From JBGSZX01 sp964640545 (GTDB lineage: Bacteria; Bdellovibrionota; UBA2428), in assembly GCA_964640545.1 (NCBI GenBank), contig CAZXHL010000008.1:1-51191 (forward strand): 51,191 nucleotides of DNA, in the 5' to 3' direction. How positions within the stretch are numbered: position 1 is the first letter of the stretch; each line of letters begins with the position of its first letter. This document shows positions 17,675 to 26,099 of this stretch, in pieces. Under the pieces are notes generated by a model, which was not told the origin of the DNA, searched no databases, and worked only from the letters and a program-made list of their open reading frames with translations. The position numbers were made by a program, and so were the translations under genes.

Positions 17675-18103
17675 GCATAAAACCACAATTATCCTCAGAC
17701 ATAAGTTAAGGCCCATTTTAAGTGCGATTTAGTGGCCTCGGGCGACTATGTTTCTTTGCTAGTTTCTGCAAATTTTAAATTGAGGAATACCTAAATTCCT
17801 CAGCCCCGACAGATTTCAGTACTTAGCAAAATTAGCCAAAATCAACCAAAATAAGACAATATAAGCCAAAATGATACACACAGGGAATCCTCACTCCAAT
17901 GTGGACAACTTAAGGATAACTATGGTCGGGCAGCTCAAGTGTCAGTTTTTTGGCCTCCTACATTTAGACTGTGGATAACCTGTGGATAACCTGTGAAAAG
18001 AACTGACCGGTAGACACCGGGCACCATAGACCAATCCAAGAGGAAGTCACTTCACTTTCGTACTATGAAGGCCTTCACTTTAAATCCGGGGGGATTTTAC
18101 TAA
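17675..18103. other. Origin-like non-coding region with DnaA boxes upstream of the dnaA-like gene
   Basis: This 429-base gene-free stretch holds several matches to the DnaA box TTATCCACA. TGTGGATAA (its complement) is exact at 17970-17978 and 17981-17989. TGTGGACAA at 17900-17908 and TTATCCTCA at 17689-17697 each have one mismatch. Weaker copies at 17911 and 17992 keep the same 11-bp step. Between these lies an A/T-rich part (17760-17880) that includes a 10-bp-phased A-tract array. Together this resembles a replication origin or a DnaA-autoregulated promoter region. Distinguishing the two needs genome-wide GC skew or origin mapping. Confidence 0.55.
17823..17872. repeat. Five 10-bp-phased A-tract repeats (likely curved DNA)
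   Basis: Five units of the form TNAGCCAAAA begin at 17823, 17832, 17842, 17852 and 17862. Four keep an intact AAAA core; the fourth is AATA. The period of about 10 bp matches the DNA helical repeat, which predicts intrinsic bending. They sit about 30-120 bp from the DnaA boxes. Confidence 0.7.
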
Positions 18104-19639
18104 ATGTTGCAAGGTACGGCCGAATCTTCGGTCCAAACTGGGGCCTATGAGCCCAGAGAAGTCTTGTCTTTCCAAAGACAGTCTTCCGCTAAGCCAGCGA
18201 GCTTAAAAGCCAACGACGAAGGTCGAGGGGCCGCTGCACGCCTACAACGCCACCCCGAAATCGGTAAAATCTTCAATCGCTATTTCGGCCTCGCCAAATT
18301 CGTCGAAGACTCCTCCAATTTGTCCATTGAGGTCCCGACACAGTTTCACGCGAGAAAGATAGAATCGCTCCTCCCAGCCATCAAAGATGCGCTAAGCCTT
18401 GTCGATGTTAGCGTGGCTATTCGTCCGGCTCAAAAAGATCCAAACTCTGAAGGCCCTCTTTTTCCGGGCGCCTCTTCAGGGCACTCAGACACGCGCAAGC
18501 TACCGAACGCCTCCTATCCAAGCTCTCAGCACCAAATGCACATTGCCATGCCTCCAGGCCGCAATGCAGGCCTAGACAAGCACAAGATTGAAAAATCAAA
18601 GCGTCTTGATGCTCCAAAACTGATTGAATCACCTCAAAATGCCGTTGCCGTACAAATGGCCAGACAATGGGCCGAAAGAGTGAACTCAGGATCTACTGGG
18701 CAATGCCTCTGGCTCTACGGTGAAGGTGGAAGCGGTAAAACTTACATGGCTCGCCAACTTCACGAATGGATCACGCTTGGAAAAAGACTCGTTCATGTTG
18801 ATGTCGCCTCATTCTTCCAAGAATGGCGCACGGCTCTAAACAACAAAGATACGTTTCGATTCATTCAAAAGTACCGAAGAGACACTGACGTACTTATTTT
18901 GGAAGACCTAGACGACCTTCAAGGCAAACCAGGAACCCAAAAAGAAGTCCTCATCACAATCACAGCTTTGCTCGACCGCGGAGCCAGTGTGGTCGTAAGC
19001 AGTGCAGGCTCCCCTATCCTACTCAGAGAATTGTTACCTGAAGCTCTTTTTAGCCGACTCTTCTCCGGCTACTGCCTGGACATGCCAAAACCCGACCGAG
19101 TCTTCAAAGAAAAGCTTTGGCGCTCATTGCTAGAGCAGAATGGTTTAGCCAATTGGTCAATGGACATCCGAATTACAGATCGAATTCTTTCATTAAACCT
19201 CGAGACACCTCGCAAAGTTCAAACTTATTTCATCAATGCCATCGGACGCCTTTCTCTGACTCAAAAACTCGAGATGTCCGATCTCCAAGAGCTCGAAGCG
19301 ATTCATGGCCCAAGAAAAGCTATGAACCCGACAAATACCAACAAGACTCCAAGTGAGTTAATCGACGGCATCACCAAGCTTTGCGGCGTCAGTCTCAGTG
19401 CTTTACAGGGCAACTCAAGGCGCCACAACATCACCTTGGCTCGTCGATTTGTCTGCCTAGGACTTTCAAAGTTCCTAGGATTAACCAATGTCACGATTTC
19501 TCAATATATTGAGAAAGACCCTTCAACCGTCTCACACGCCCTAAACACCTTGGAATCTGACCTGGAGTCCCAAAGGCATGTGGCCCAACAATGGAATTGG
19601 ATTTGTGACGAACTAGGCCTTTTACAGGCTGTTCGTTAA
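18104..19639 (+). CDS. dnaA: Divergent DnaA-like replication initiator
   Basis: This 511-residue protein has the core DnaA design. The AAA+ domain shows Walker A GEGGSGKT (206-213), Walker B LILEDLD (264-270), an SR arginine-finger motif (Arg318) and a sensor II-like TPRKVQ (369-374). The C-terminal DNA-binding domain IV is present: LARRFVCLGLSKFLG, then DPSTVSHA (472-479), replacing the usual DHSTVIHA. The N-terminal domain is short and weakly matches domain I (SNLSIEVPTQFHARKI); a long Ser/Pro-rich linker follows. Overall it is far from typical DnaA. A GGGGGG ribosome binding sequence precedes the ATG. DnaA boxes lie upstream, suggesting autoregulation or an origin. Unlike Bdellovibrio bacteriovorus, no dnaN, recF or gyrB follows. 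It could be the only DnaA or a paralogue. Confidence 0.85.
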   Translation: MLQGTAESSVQTGAYEPREVLSFQRQSSAKPASLKANDEGRGAAARLQRHPEIGKIFNRYFGLAKFVEDSSNLSIEVPTQFHARKIESLLPAIKDALSLVDVSVAIRPAQKDPNSEGPLFPGASSGHSDTRKLPNASYPSSQHQMHIAMPPGRNAGLDKHKIEKSKRLDAPKLIESPQNAVAVQMARQWAERVNSGSTGQCLWLYGEGGSGKTYMARQLHEWITLGKRLVHVDVASFFQEWRTALNNKDTFRFIQKYRRDTDVLILEDLDDLQGKPGTQKEVLITITALLDRGASVVVSSAGSPILLRELLPEALFSRLFSGYCLDMPKPDRVFKEKLWRSLLEQNGLANWSMDIRITDRILSLNLETPRKVQTYFINAIGRLSLTQKLEMSDLQELEAIHGPRKAMNPTNTNKTPSELIDGITKLCGVSLSALQGNSRRHNITLARRFVCLGLSKFLGLTNVTISQYIEKDPSTVSHALNTLESDLESQRHVAQQWNWICDELGLLQAVR

Positions 19640-19645
19640 CAATTT

Positions 19646-19713
19646 GCCTCCAGCACCGCGAAACGTTACTTCTCCCCCATTAGAACGTTAGCGGTGCTGG
19701 GCGGCAGTTTTTT
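19646..19713 (+). terminator. Intrinsic terminator after the dnaA-like gene
   Basis: A long inverted repeat pairs GCCTCCAGCACCGC (19646-19659) with GCGGTGCTGGGCGGC (19691-19704, with a bulge), and an inner AACGTTA pair extends the stem. TTTTTT follows at 19708-19713. It lies 7 bases after the stop and separates the dnaA-like gene from phoH. Confidence 0.85.
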
Positions 19714-19785
19714 AGCCCATTACTTAAAAGTCCTCTACAGCGCTAGGTGTTTCGCCAAAACACGGTTAGACTTAAGCTACGGCCG

Positions 19786-21108
19786 ATGACAAAGTTTTTT
19801 GTTCTAGACACGAACGTTATTCTTTATGACCCTCAAGCCATACTTAAGTTTGGCAAAGGAAACGAGGTGGTGATTCCGATCACCGTCATCGAAGAAGTCG
19901 ACCGATTCAAAAAAGACCAAAACGAAAACGGACGCAATGCGAGACACTTCTCACGCATGATTGACGAGCTTCGTAACGACGGCCACCTCGCTGAAGGAGT
20001 TAACCTCAGCAATGGCGGAAGGCTCAGCGTCGGCCTTTCTCAAGCAAATGCCATCAGCCAAGATCTTTTTGAAAACACCGCCGATCACCGCATTCTCTCA
20101 GTCGCCTATACCCTTATGCGTGAGCACGGCTCCGAAGCCGTACATTTCGTCACAAAAGACATCAACCTTCGTATCAAAGCTGACGCGCTTGGTATTCCAT
20201 CAGAAGACTATGATTCTTCAGGCGGGATCACTGTTGACGAGCTTTATTCTGGTATCGGTATCTTCGAAGTTTCAGCTGCAGATATCACGACTTTTTATGC
20301 TGACAAAAAACTTCACATGGAAGATCCCAGCGTTTTCCCAAATCAATTTATTATTCTTCGCGACCAAGCCAACGCAAGCCACTCGGCCATCGGACGCTTC
20401 GACGTCAGACAAGGCGCCGTGGTTCCACTCATTCGCAACACGGAAGGCGTCTGGGGACTGCACCCGAAAAACGTCGAGCAAAGTTTTGCTCTCGATCTTC
20501 TCCTCAACGACGACATACAACTCGTTTCACTAGTCGGTAAGGCCGGAACCGGGAAGACCTTGATGGCTCTTGCCGCAGGCCTGCACAAAACTCTCGACGA
20601 AGGTCGATACCAGAAACTTCTCGTTTCAAGACCTATCTTTCCTCTTGGCAAAGATGTCGGCTACCTGCCAGGAGACATTGAGCAGAAGCTGAATCCTTGG
20701 ATGCAGCCGATTTTCGACAACATTGAATTTTTGATGGGCGGCGCCGAACGTAGCCACAGAAGAAGCGCGGCAAGGAGTGTTCAAGAACTGATCAGCCAAG
20801 GCATGCTCAATATTGAGCCCCTTACCTATATTCGCGGTCGCTCGATTCCCAATCAGTTTTTGATTGTCGACGAAGCACAAAACTTAACCCCTCATGAAAT
20901 CAAAACGATTTTGACTCGTGCAGGTGACAACACAAAGATTGTTCTCACTGGTGACCCATACCAAATTGACAACCCCTACGTGGATAGCGCGAGCAATGGC
21001 CTTGCACACGTTATCGAACGTTTCAAAGGTGAAGACATCAATGGAACGGTCAACCTCGTAAAAGGTGAAAGATCTCCACTGGCTGAACTAGCGTCCAATC
21101 TTTTGTAG
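19786..21108 (+). CDS. PIN domain-PhoH family ATPase
   Basis: This 440-residue protein (from ATG 19786) joins an N-terminal PIN-type nuclease domain to a PhoH ATPase domain, like Bacillus YlaK and mycobacterial PhoH2. The PIN part starts with FVLDTNVIL and continues with VIPITVIEEVD and the acidic pair in TADHRIL. The PhoH part has Walker A GKAGTGKT (about 257) and Walker B LIVDEAQN, with the region VSRPIFPLG and a C-terminal LTGDPYQID. Mycobacterial PhoH2 has RNA helicase and RNase activity, so an RNA-processing role is plausible. A GTG at 19747 would add 13 residues; I preferred the ATG because MTKFFVLDTN matches the usual PIN start. The PilZ gene follows after 22 bases. Confidence 0.92.
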   Translation: MTKFFVLDTNVILYDPQAILKFGKGNEVVIPITVIEEVDRFKKDQNENGRNARHFSRMIDELRNDGHLAEGVNLSNGGRLSVGLSQANAISQDLFENTADHRILSVAYTLMREHGSEAVHFVTKDINLRIKADALGIPSEDYDSSGGITVDELYSGIGIFEVSAADITTFYADKKLHMEDPSVFPNQFIILRDQANASHSAIGRFDVRQGAVVPLIRNTEGVWGLHPKNVEQSFALDLLLNDDIQLVSLVGKAGTGKTLMALAAGLHKTLDEGRYQKLLVSRPIFPLGKDVGYLPGDIEQKLNPWMQPIFDNIEFLMGGAERSHRRSAARSVQELISQGMLNIEPLTYIRGRSIPNQFLIVDEAQNLTPHEIKTILTRAGDNTKIVLTGDPYQIDNPYVDSASNGLAHVIERFKGEDINGTVNLVKGERSPLAELASNLL

Positions 21109-21130
21109 GCCTGTATTTTAAGGAGAAGAG

Positions 21131-21649
21131 ATGCTTGAGAATAGAAAATCATATCGCATTCCTTTTCGAACCAAATTTGTTTTTGGCTTAGGGCAAGGGG
21201 TCTATACCGGCAATGCAGTGAATATTAGTGCAGGAGGAATCTTTGTTTCCTCACTACGTCTTCTTCCTCGCGACGCTCTTTGCACGATTCTCTTTCAACT
21301 TCGTCCAGATGAGCTACCTATCAATTTAGAAGCCCTTGTAAAACGCGTATCACAAAGCACGGCTGACCCGGAGCACATTCCAGGACTTGGTTTTCAATTT
21401 GTGGGTGACGGCAAAGAAGAAGTCAAAAGGCGCATCGAAGAATATATGGAAGAAAGTCGAAAAAACTACGAAGTGGCTTCTACCATTCTCTCCACTGGTG
21501 AGCCTGATCTAAATTCTCTGCAGCGCTTTTTATCGAACATGCATTTGCCGCCCTTTCAGGATCTTGGTGAGCTTAAGCAATATTTAGAACGCGTGCTTAG
21601 ATCAATCGAATTAGTTGAAAGCTCACAAGCACAACAAGATCGTTATTAG
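21131..21649 (+). CDS. PilZ-domain protein
   Basis: This 172-residue protein carries a PilZ domain at residues about 4-110. The c-di-GMP-binding signatures are present: RKSYR near the N-terminus (RxxxR type) and NISAGG (D/NxSxxG type) at residues 28-33. The C-terminal 60 residues are helical and charged with no recognised domain. PilZ proteins pass the c-di-GMP signal to motility, pili or exopolysaccharide machinery; the target here is unknown. AAGGAGAAGAG is a strong ribosome binding site before the ATG. The 22-base gap after phoH suggests one transcript. Confidence 0.88.
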   Translation: MLENRKSYRIPFRTKFVFGLGQGVYTGNAVNISAGGIFVSSLRLLPRDALCTILFQLRPDELPINLEALVKRVSQSTADPEHIPGLGFQFVGDGKEEVKRRIEEYMEESRKNYEVASTILSTGEPDLNSLQRFLSNMHLPPFQDLGELKQYLERVLRSIELVESSQAQQDRY

Positions 21650-21663
21650 AACGGTCGCTTTTT

Positions 21664-22230
21664 TCAGTGTTGCTCATCTAGCCCGCCGGCGCCTTCTTTG
21701 TCCAAAGTTTCTACTCCAAACAAATTCTGCTCTTCCAAAAAAGTTTTAGCTTTGCGGGCCTCAGCATACTCCCAAGATTCGGTATCTTTATTATAAGCAA
21801 CAATCATCGGAAAGAACAAAACACCTTTTGTTTTCTTAACGATTGCTTCGACACAAGCGTTGGCCTTACCCGAACTCATATCCAGCGCATTGACATTAGC
21901 TTTTGATCTCGGGATCCCCTTTTGACCTTTTAAACCAGGCCCAAGAAGTCCGATGCCATTTTCTCCAGCAGATTCAAAATCTCGGCAAGGCTGGCACCAC
22001 GTCGGAGCGGTTAGTAGGAAAACCGAGACTTTTCCATTTACAGCAGGTCTTTCTACAAGCGAGAGGCACTCCGCGAGTCTTTTTTGTTCCCCTTTATCAA
22101 GCTCACCGCCCTTGGACTCAAAAACCCCAAGTCCATTTTCCAAATAAATGTTATTCTCACCTGCGTGACTTTGATTTCCCCATACAAAACTGAGAATGAC
22201 TAAAAACATAAATTGAGAGCTAAGCCTCAT
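21664..22230 (-). CDS. Exported thioredoxin-like protein with a CxxC motif
   Basis: This 188-residue protein starts at an ATG (22230) that gives a signal peptide (MRLSSQFMFLVILSFV, ending SHA). The motif TAPTWCQPCRDF follows a strand-like SVFLLT, as in thioredoxin-fold redox proteins (WCxxC). A later MIVAYNK strand fits the fold loosely, but the usual cis-proline is not clear. Two further cysteines occur (AECLS, NACVE). Periplasmic thiol exchange is the likely role. A longer frame from 22284 would put a non-signal extension in front. It is convergent with the PilZ gene, with a 14-base gap. Confidence 0.65.
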   Translation of the reverse strand: MRLSSQFMFLVILSFVWGNQSHAGENNIYLENGLGVFESKGGELDKGEQKRLAECLSLVERPAVNGKVSVFLLTAPTWCQPCRDFESAGENGIGLLGPGLKGQKGIPRSKANVNALDMSSGKANACVEAIVKKTKGVLFFPMIVAYNKDTESWEYAEARKAKTFLEEQNLFGVETLDKEGAGGLDEQH

Positions 22231-22387
22231 ATCAAACAAGTATGTCAAAATTTGGGATAGGCCGCCAGTTCTTTGATGCCCCAAACAGGTAACTACGTCT
22301 TAAACCGCTAAAAACATTGGAGCCTTAACACAAACTTAAAGTTGTTAATTCTTTCAAGAAAAGCTCCACAAAATCCGATTCATATCA

Positions 22388-23677
22388 GTGAGTTGGGCAA
22401 CAAAAATTTCATCCCTTGGAGCAAGGCTTTGGTCCTCAAAGCAAAGTCATGACATCTCCCTCGAAAGCACCCGTTGCGGGCGATGCACTCACATTCTTCC
22501 GGATGAAACATTGAGCTACTGCCCGAGATGCGGGATTCCATTTTCAACGGTCCCTCCGACAAACTCTTTTCAAACCTTAGCGGAGAGATCACACGAACTC
22601 TTGCTTCAGAAATATCGCCGAAGGCTTGTTGCTACCACAACTTTTGTCTTCGCCGCATTTTGGGGTGTGCTTGCAGGGATTAGCGGACTTCAAACAGAAG
22701 CCCAACTTCAAGCACTAAAACCAGTAAGACCAATAGAAATATTCTTTCTGGAAGACCCTGCCTATCCAAGCATTTCCAATCACACAAAACTCATGAGCAT
22801 TGCTCACGCCGTTCAATCTTTTGATGACCATTTCGGAATCAAACTTAGTGAGATCAGTATTCACCAAAACAAGATCCCACAGGGGATCCGCGATCGCATT
22901 CCAAACTTCTGGAATTCTGCCGAACGTTCATCCCTGAGTTACTGGGAGTATAAAGTTTATCCCAACATTCAAAATTCATGGGAGACTCACGCCACAGCAA
23001 GTCTTCCTGTGATTTTTACCAACATCCCCATCATGAATGATCTCGGCCAAAGAACTCAATTAGAGACTTCACATTTGAATTCCAAAGGCTTGGTTTCAGG
23101 CCTAGGGCATCCTAGCTTAACGATTATCAGCACCTACAGACTTTTGAGAGAAGAAGAAGTTCTCATCGGCTCCAATCTCAATAATCCCGAATTGCGAAAT
23201 GAAAACCTAGCCAGATTCATGGGCGAGTATGTGCTCGCTCACGAACTAGGTCACGCCTTCCTTGCCTTGGGAGACTATGTTGAAAAATCACACGCCCCGA
23301 CCATGGCAGCGATGAGAGGACCGGCCTCCGTTGGCGATGATGTCGACTATTCGCGTTGTCTTATGCACACAGACAATGGCGGCGGCTATAAAGCCTGGGA
23401 TGCCCTAAGCCAAAGACCCTTAGGTGATAGCGTTGAGTCTCCTTGTCCAGAATACTCACAAGTTTTAAGTGCCTTTAAGCTTCGGGTTCAGGCGATTGAA
23501 GCTTTAAAAGCTGGCGATCGCAGCACCGCAAAAAATCTCTACCAAGAATTGATGAATGTTTATCAACCCTCCTCTAACACTTGGCTTCATAGTCAATGGG
23601 AGAATGAAAGCCGTCTGTTTATGTCAGTTTTTAAGCGTTGGTGGAACGGAATCTTCATGGTTGAATCTACCCTATGA
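22388..23677 (+). CDS. Zinc-ribbon, membrane-anchored HExxH metalloprotease-like protein
   Basis: This 429-residue protein begins with a zinc ribbon (CGRC at about 31-34 and CPRC at 45-48), then one membrane segment (about 81-100; ATTTFVFAAFWGVLAG), then a large domain. That domain carries VLAHELGHAFLALGDY, an HExxH zinc-protease motif with a nearby Asp. Downstream, SRCLMHTDNGGG could supply a Met-turn-like residue, so it may be a metzincin-type peptidase, but the third ligand spacing is not canonical. The start is GTG with no clear ribosome binding site. Its stop overlaps the ATG of the acyl-CoA dehydrogenase gene (ATGA), so the two are translationally coupled despite unrelated functions. 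No close family is recognised. Confidence 0.65.
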   Translation: MSWATKISSLGARLWSSKQSHDISLESTRCGRCTHILPDETLSYCPRCGIPFSTVPPTNSFQTLAERSHELLLQKYRRRLVATTTFVFAAFWGVLAGISGLQTEAQLQALKPVRPIEIFFLEDPAYPSISNHTKLMSIAHAVQSFDDHFGIKLSEISIHQNKIPQGIRDRIPNFWNSAERSSLSYWEYKVYPNIQNSWETHATASLPVIFTNIPIMNDLGQRTQLETSHLNSKGLVSGLGHPSLTIISTYRLLREEEVLIGSNLNNPELRNENLARFMGEYVLAHELGHAFLALGDYVEKSHAPTMAAMRGPASVGDDVDYSRCLMHTDNGGGYKAWDALSQRPLGDSVESPCPEYSQVLSAFKLRVQAIEALKAGDRSTAKNLYQELMNVYQPSSNTWLHSQWENESRLFMSVFKRWWNGIFMVESTL

Positions 23678-24819
23678 TCTCTTTTGATTTAAGTGATGAA
23701 CAACGTGCCTTAATTGAACTCGCAAAAGAATTTGGGGAAAAAGAAATGGACCCCCACGTCGAGCATCATGACACCACGGGAGAATTTCCGATGGAAGTCA
23801 TCAAAAAAGCGCATGCCGTAGGACTTCTCAACACTCACATTCCTCAAGAGTTTGGCGGACTAGGACTAGGCGTTTTAGACGGATGCTTGCTTGCGGAAGA
23901 ACTCGCAAGCCACTGCTCCGGAATGTACACCGCAATGGAAGCCAACGGACTTGCCCAAGCCCCGCTTCTTGTTGCAGGGAACGACGAACAGAAAAAAGAA
24001 TTTCTGACTCCCATGACAGAGAAACCAACGCTCGCTGCTTATTGCGTAACTGAGCCCGGTGCTGGCTCCGATGTTCAAGGAGTCAAAACCAAAGCTGTAA
24101 AGAAGGGCGACGAATACATTATCAATGGATCAAAAATGTGGATCACAAATGGCAGTGTTGCTGATTGGTTTTTTGTTCTCGCCTACACCGACCCAGATGC
24201 TGGAGTAAAAGGCATGACGGGATTTCTCATGCCCACCAATCTTGATGGTATTGAGGTTGGAAAGAAAGAAAAGAATATGGGTCAGCGCTGTTCTGACACG
24301 CGTGGAATCACCTTCAACGATGTAAAAATTCCTGAGAAATATCGACTTGGCAGCGAAGGCCAAGGTTTCAAAATTGCTATGGGCGCCTTCGACCACACGA
24401 GACCACCCGTTGCAGCAAGTGCCGTCGGCGTTGCACGCGCGGCTTATCAACATGCCGTTCGCTATGCCCAGGAGCGAAAAGCTTTTGGAGTTCCAATCGC
24501 CAAACACCAAGCCGTTAGTTTCATGATTGCCGATATGGCAATGAACATTGATGCCGCAAGAAACCTAGTCTGGAAAGCAGGTTACGAAATCGATCAAGGT
24601 CGTCGCAATACCTACGCAGCTTCAGTGGCGAAAGCTTTCGCTGCCGACATGTGCAACAAAGTCTGCACCGATGCTGTTCAAGTTTTCGGCGGATATGGCT
24701 ATTCAACCGAATACCCTGTGGAGAAGCTCTACCGAGATTCCAAGATTTTCCAAATCTACGAAGGCACTTCTCAGATTCAGCGATTGATCATCTCCAAAGA
24801 AATTTTTGATCGAAGCTAA
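23674..24819 (+). CDS. Acyl-CoA dehydrogenase
   Basis: This 381-residue FAD enzyme performs the first step of fatty-acid or branched-chain acyl-CoA beta-oxidation and passes electrons to ETF. Family motifs are clear: AYCVTEPGAGSD (substrate and FAD site), MWITNG, the RKAFG region and the C-terminal YEGTSQIQR, whose Glu363 is at the catalytic-base position of short/medium-chain enzymes. The length is normal. It resembles the short-chain/butyryl-CoA group, but chain length cannot be fixed from sequence. It overlaps the upstream metalloprotease-like gene by 4 bases. No ETF or other beta-oxidation gene is adjacent. Confidence 0.95.
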   Translation: MISFDLSDEQRALIELAKEFGEKEMDPHVEHHDTTGEFPMEVIKKAHAVGLLNTHIPQEFGGLGLGVLDGCLLAEELASHCSGMYTAMEANGLAQAPLLVAGNDEQKKEFLTPMTEKPTLAAYCVTEPGAGSDVQGVKTKAVKKGDEYIINGSKMWITNGSVADWFFVLAYTDPDAGVKGMTGFLMPTNLDGIEVGKKEKNMGQRCSDTRGITFNDVKIPEKYRLGSEGQGFKIAMGAFDHTRPPVAASAVGVARAAYQHAVRYAQERKAFGVPIAKHQAVSFMIADMAMNIDAARNLVWKAGYEIDQGRRNTYAASVAKAFAADMCNKVCTDAVQVFGGYGYSTEYPVEKLYRDSKIFQIYEGTSQIQRLIISKEIFDRS

Positions 24820-24869
24820 ATCTTGGCTCAATAACCCGTTAAAATCTCACTACTTTCGCCACTTACCCC

Positions 24870-24891
24870 GCCACGCATGACGCAGCGTGGC
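24870..24891 (+). terminator. Weak hairpin after the acyl-CoA dehydrogenase gene
   Basis: GCCACGC and GCGTGGC form a 7-bp stem around eight bases, 50 bases past the stop. Only a scattered T-rich sequence follows, so termination may be weak. Confidence 0.35.
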
Positions 24892-24966
24892 ACATCATTT
24901 TCTTGCGCTGCGTAAATGCGCCGTGTTAACCTCCGCCCAACTAAGACTCGGGAGACGTTTAAGAAT

Positions 24967-25752
24967 ATGAATTTTAAAGCCTTTTACACACAATCTGTCC
25001 TGTTTAGCCTCATGATTTTGGGGTTATCAGCCCAGCCCTCATCAGCGGCTGAATACAAATTTCTCTACGCTACGGACGGCAAAAGAACCTTGAGCCTACG
25101 AAAGCCTTCTCAGCTCAAAGGCAATAGCATGGCGAGACACAGAAGAGCCGGAAGCACCCCAGGGCTTGGATTTTCATTTGGAAGAGAATGGGTTTTCATC
25201 AACAACGTCGAAGTGATGAAGACCACAAAGTACGATCAGAAGAAGGGTCTAACTGGCTGGGATTTCATTAACTCCCTAAAGTCTTATAGCAAAGCAGCTT
25301 GTATTCCTAGCCTACTCGTCGGTGGTCATGGCTGGGGATCTCCTCTCGCGGGAGACAAAGTTGATTCTATAGCCAAAGGATCTCAGTGGCGCGATTCCGG
25401 AAAAGGCTTTTACCTCGATGGTGCGAAGCGTCCCGGGATCAACACAACTTTAAAAGCTGCAGTCGAAGCCAAAACCATTCGCTTTTGCAACCAATGCGAG
25501 ATCTATCTTCACGCATGTTCTATCTCGAAGGAATTCGCATCAAGCCTTTCAAAAGTGTCTGGTTGCAATGTCATCGCAGCTGACTTCAAGGTCTCTCCCG
25601 TAGATCCGGGGAGCGAAGGGGAAAGAGATGTTGGCCAGTGGGATCACATCTGGTTTACAAGTGGCAAAGGCAATTTCTTTGAATACCTTCCAAACGGCCA
25701 ACGCAAAGTTATCGGACAAAGCTTCATCTTCGACCCAAGCCTTAGACTTTAA
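24967..25752 (+). CDS. Secreted protein with possible caspase-like His/Cys dyad
   Basis: This 261-residue protein starts at ATG 24967, after GGGAG, and gives a signal peptide (hydrophobic run ending PSSAA). The middle carries SLLVGGHGWGSPL and, further on, EIYLHACSISKEF followed by NVIAADFKVSP. This His-Gly then strand-x-x-Cys order resembles caspase-like clan CD folds, such as the DUF4347 type (HG, then a conserved C, then a small-residue strand). The family assignment is by pattern only. An upstream ATG at 24916 would hide the signal peptide. A full palindromic element begins 5 bases after its stop. Together with the C11 protease at the window start it could be part of the secreted protease repertoire. 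Confidence 0.6.
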   Translation: MNFKAFYTQSVLFSLMILGLSAQPSSAAEYKFLYATDGKRTLSLRKPSQLKGNSMARHRRAGSTPGLGFSFGREWVFINNVEVMKTTKYDQKKGLTGWDFINSLKSYSKAACIPSLLVGGHGWGSPLAGDKVDSIAKGSQWRDSGKGFYLDGAKRPGINTTLKAAVEAKTIRFCNQCEIYLHACSISKEFASSLSKVSGCNVIAADFKVSPVDPGSEGERDVGQWDHIWFTSGKGNFFEYLPNGQRKVIGQSFIFDPSLRL

Positions 25753-25756
25753 ACTG

Positions 25757-25975
25757 CACTGTGCGCGGTAAAAAGTGGAAAGCCTCACGGGCTCAGGCTC
25801 TCAATCATTCTAAATATTTGGATTTGTTACTCAGGACAGGGGGAGCGCAGCCCCCCTCTGGCAAGTTGGCACTTGCCATTCACCCCCATAGTCCTAAGCA
25901 CAAACCAACTATTTAGAATGATTGAGAGCCCGAACTACGGCTTTTGAGGCTTTCCACTTTTTACCGCGCACAGTG
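25757..25975. repeat. Complete palindromic intergenic element, copy B (219 bp)
   Basis: The ends are inverted repeats (CTGTGCGCGGTAAAAAGTGG followed by AAAGCC, and its complement). A variable segment follows, then inner arms around AATCATTCTAAATA and its complement. The centre is asymmetric and contains two small hairpins: a GC-rich one (about 25839-25856) and GGCAAGT-TGGC-ACTTGCC (25860-25877). The whole can fold into one long stem with a branched head. It has no coding capacity. It starts 5 bases after the caspase-like gene and lies between convergent genes. Confidence 0.9.
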
Positions 25976-25998
25976 AAAACTAAACGCCATTTTCGTCT

Positions 25999-26039
25999 AA
26001 AAAAAAAGCCTAGCTCGTCATCCTGACGAGCTAGGCTTT
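25999..26039 (-). terminator. Intrinsic terminator for the two small minus-strand genes
   Basis: A perfect 16-bp stem (26005-26020 with 26024-26039) with loop TCC is followed on the minus strand by a T-run (complement of 25999-26007). It lies 60 bases past the stop of the 26100-26453 gene. The plus-strand side has no T-run. Confidence 0.88.
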
Positions 26040-26099
26040 CTAACCATGAAACTCACAATCCTTAGAGTTTTTTTATTAATTTCTCAACTACTCTACTAC

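Noticed and set aside
21650..21664. Terminator between the PilZ and thioredoxin-like genes
   Set aside because: A T-run (CTTTTTT) is present, but no convincing stem precedes it in the 14-base gap.
22388..23677. Assigning the HELGH protein to snapalysin or archaemetzincin
   Set aside because: The third-ligand spacing (HELGHAFLALGD) does not fit either family exactly.
25757..25975. Reading the palindromic element as a CRISPR repeat or a retron msr-msd
   Set aside because: There are no repeat-spacer units and no cas or reverse transcriptase gene in the window. Integron attC is also unlikely because the ends do not match core sites.
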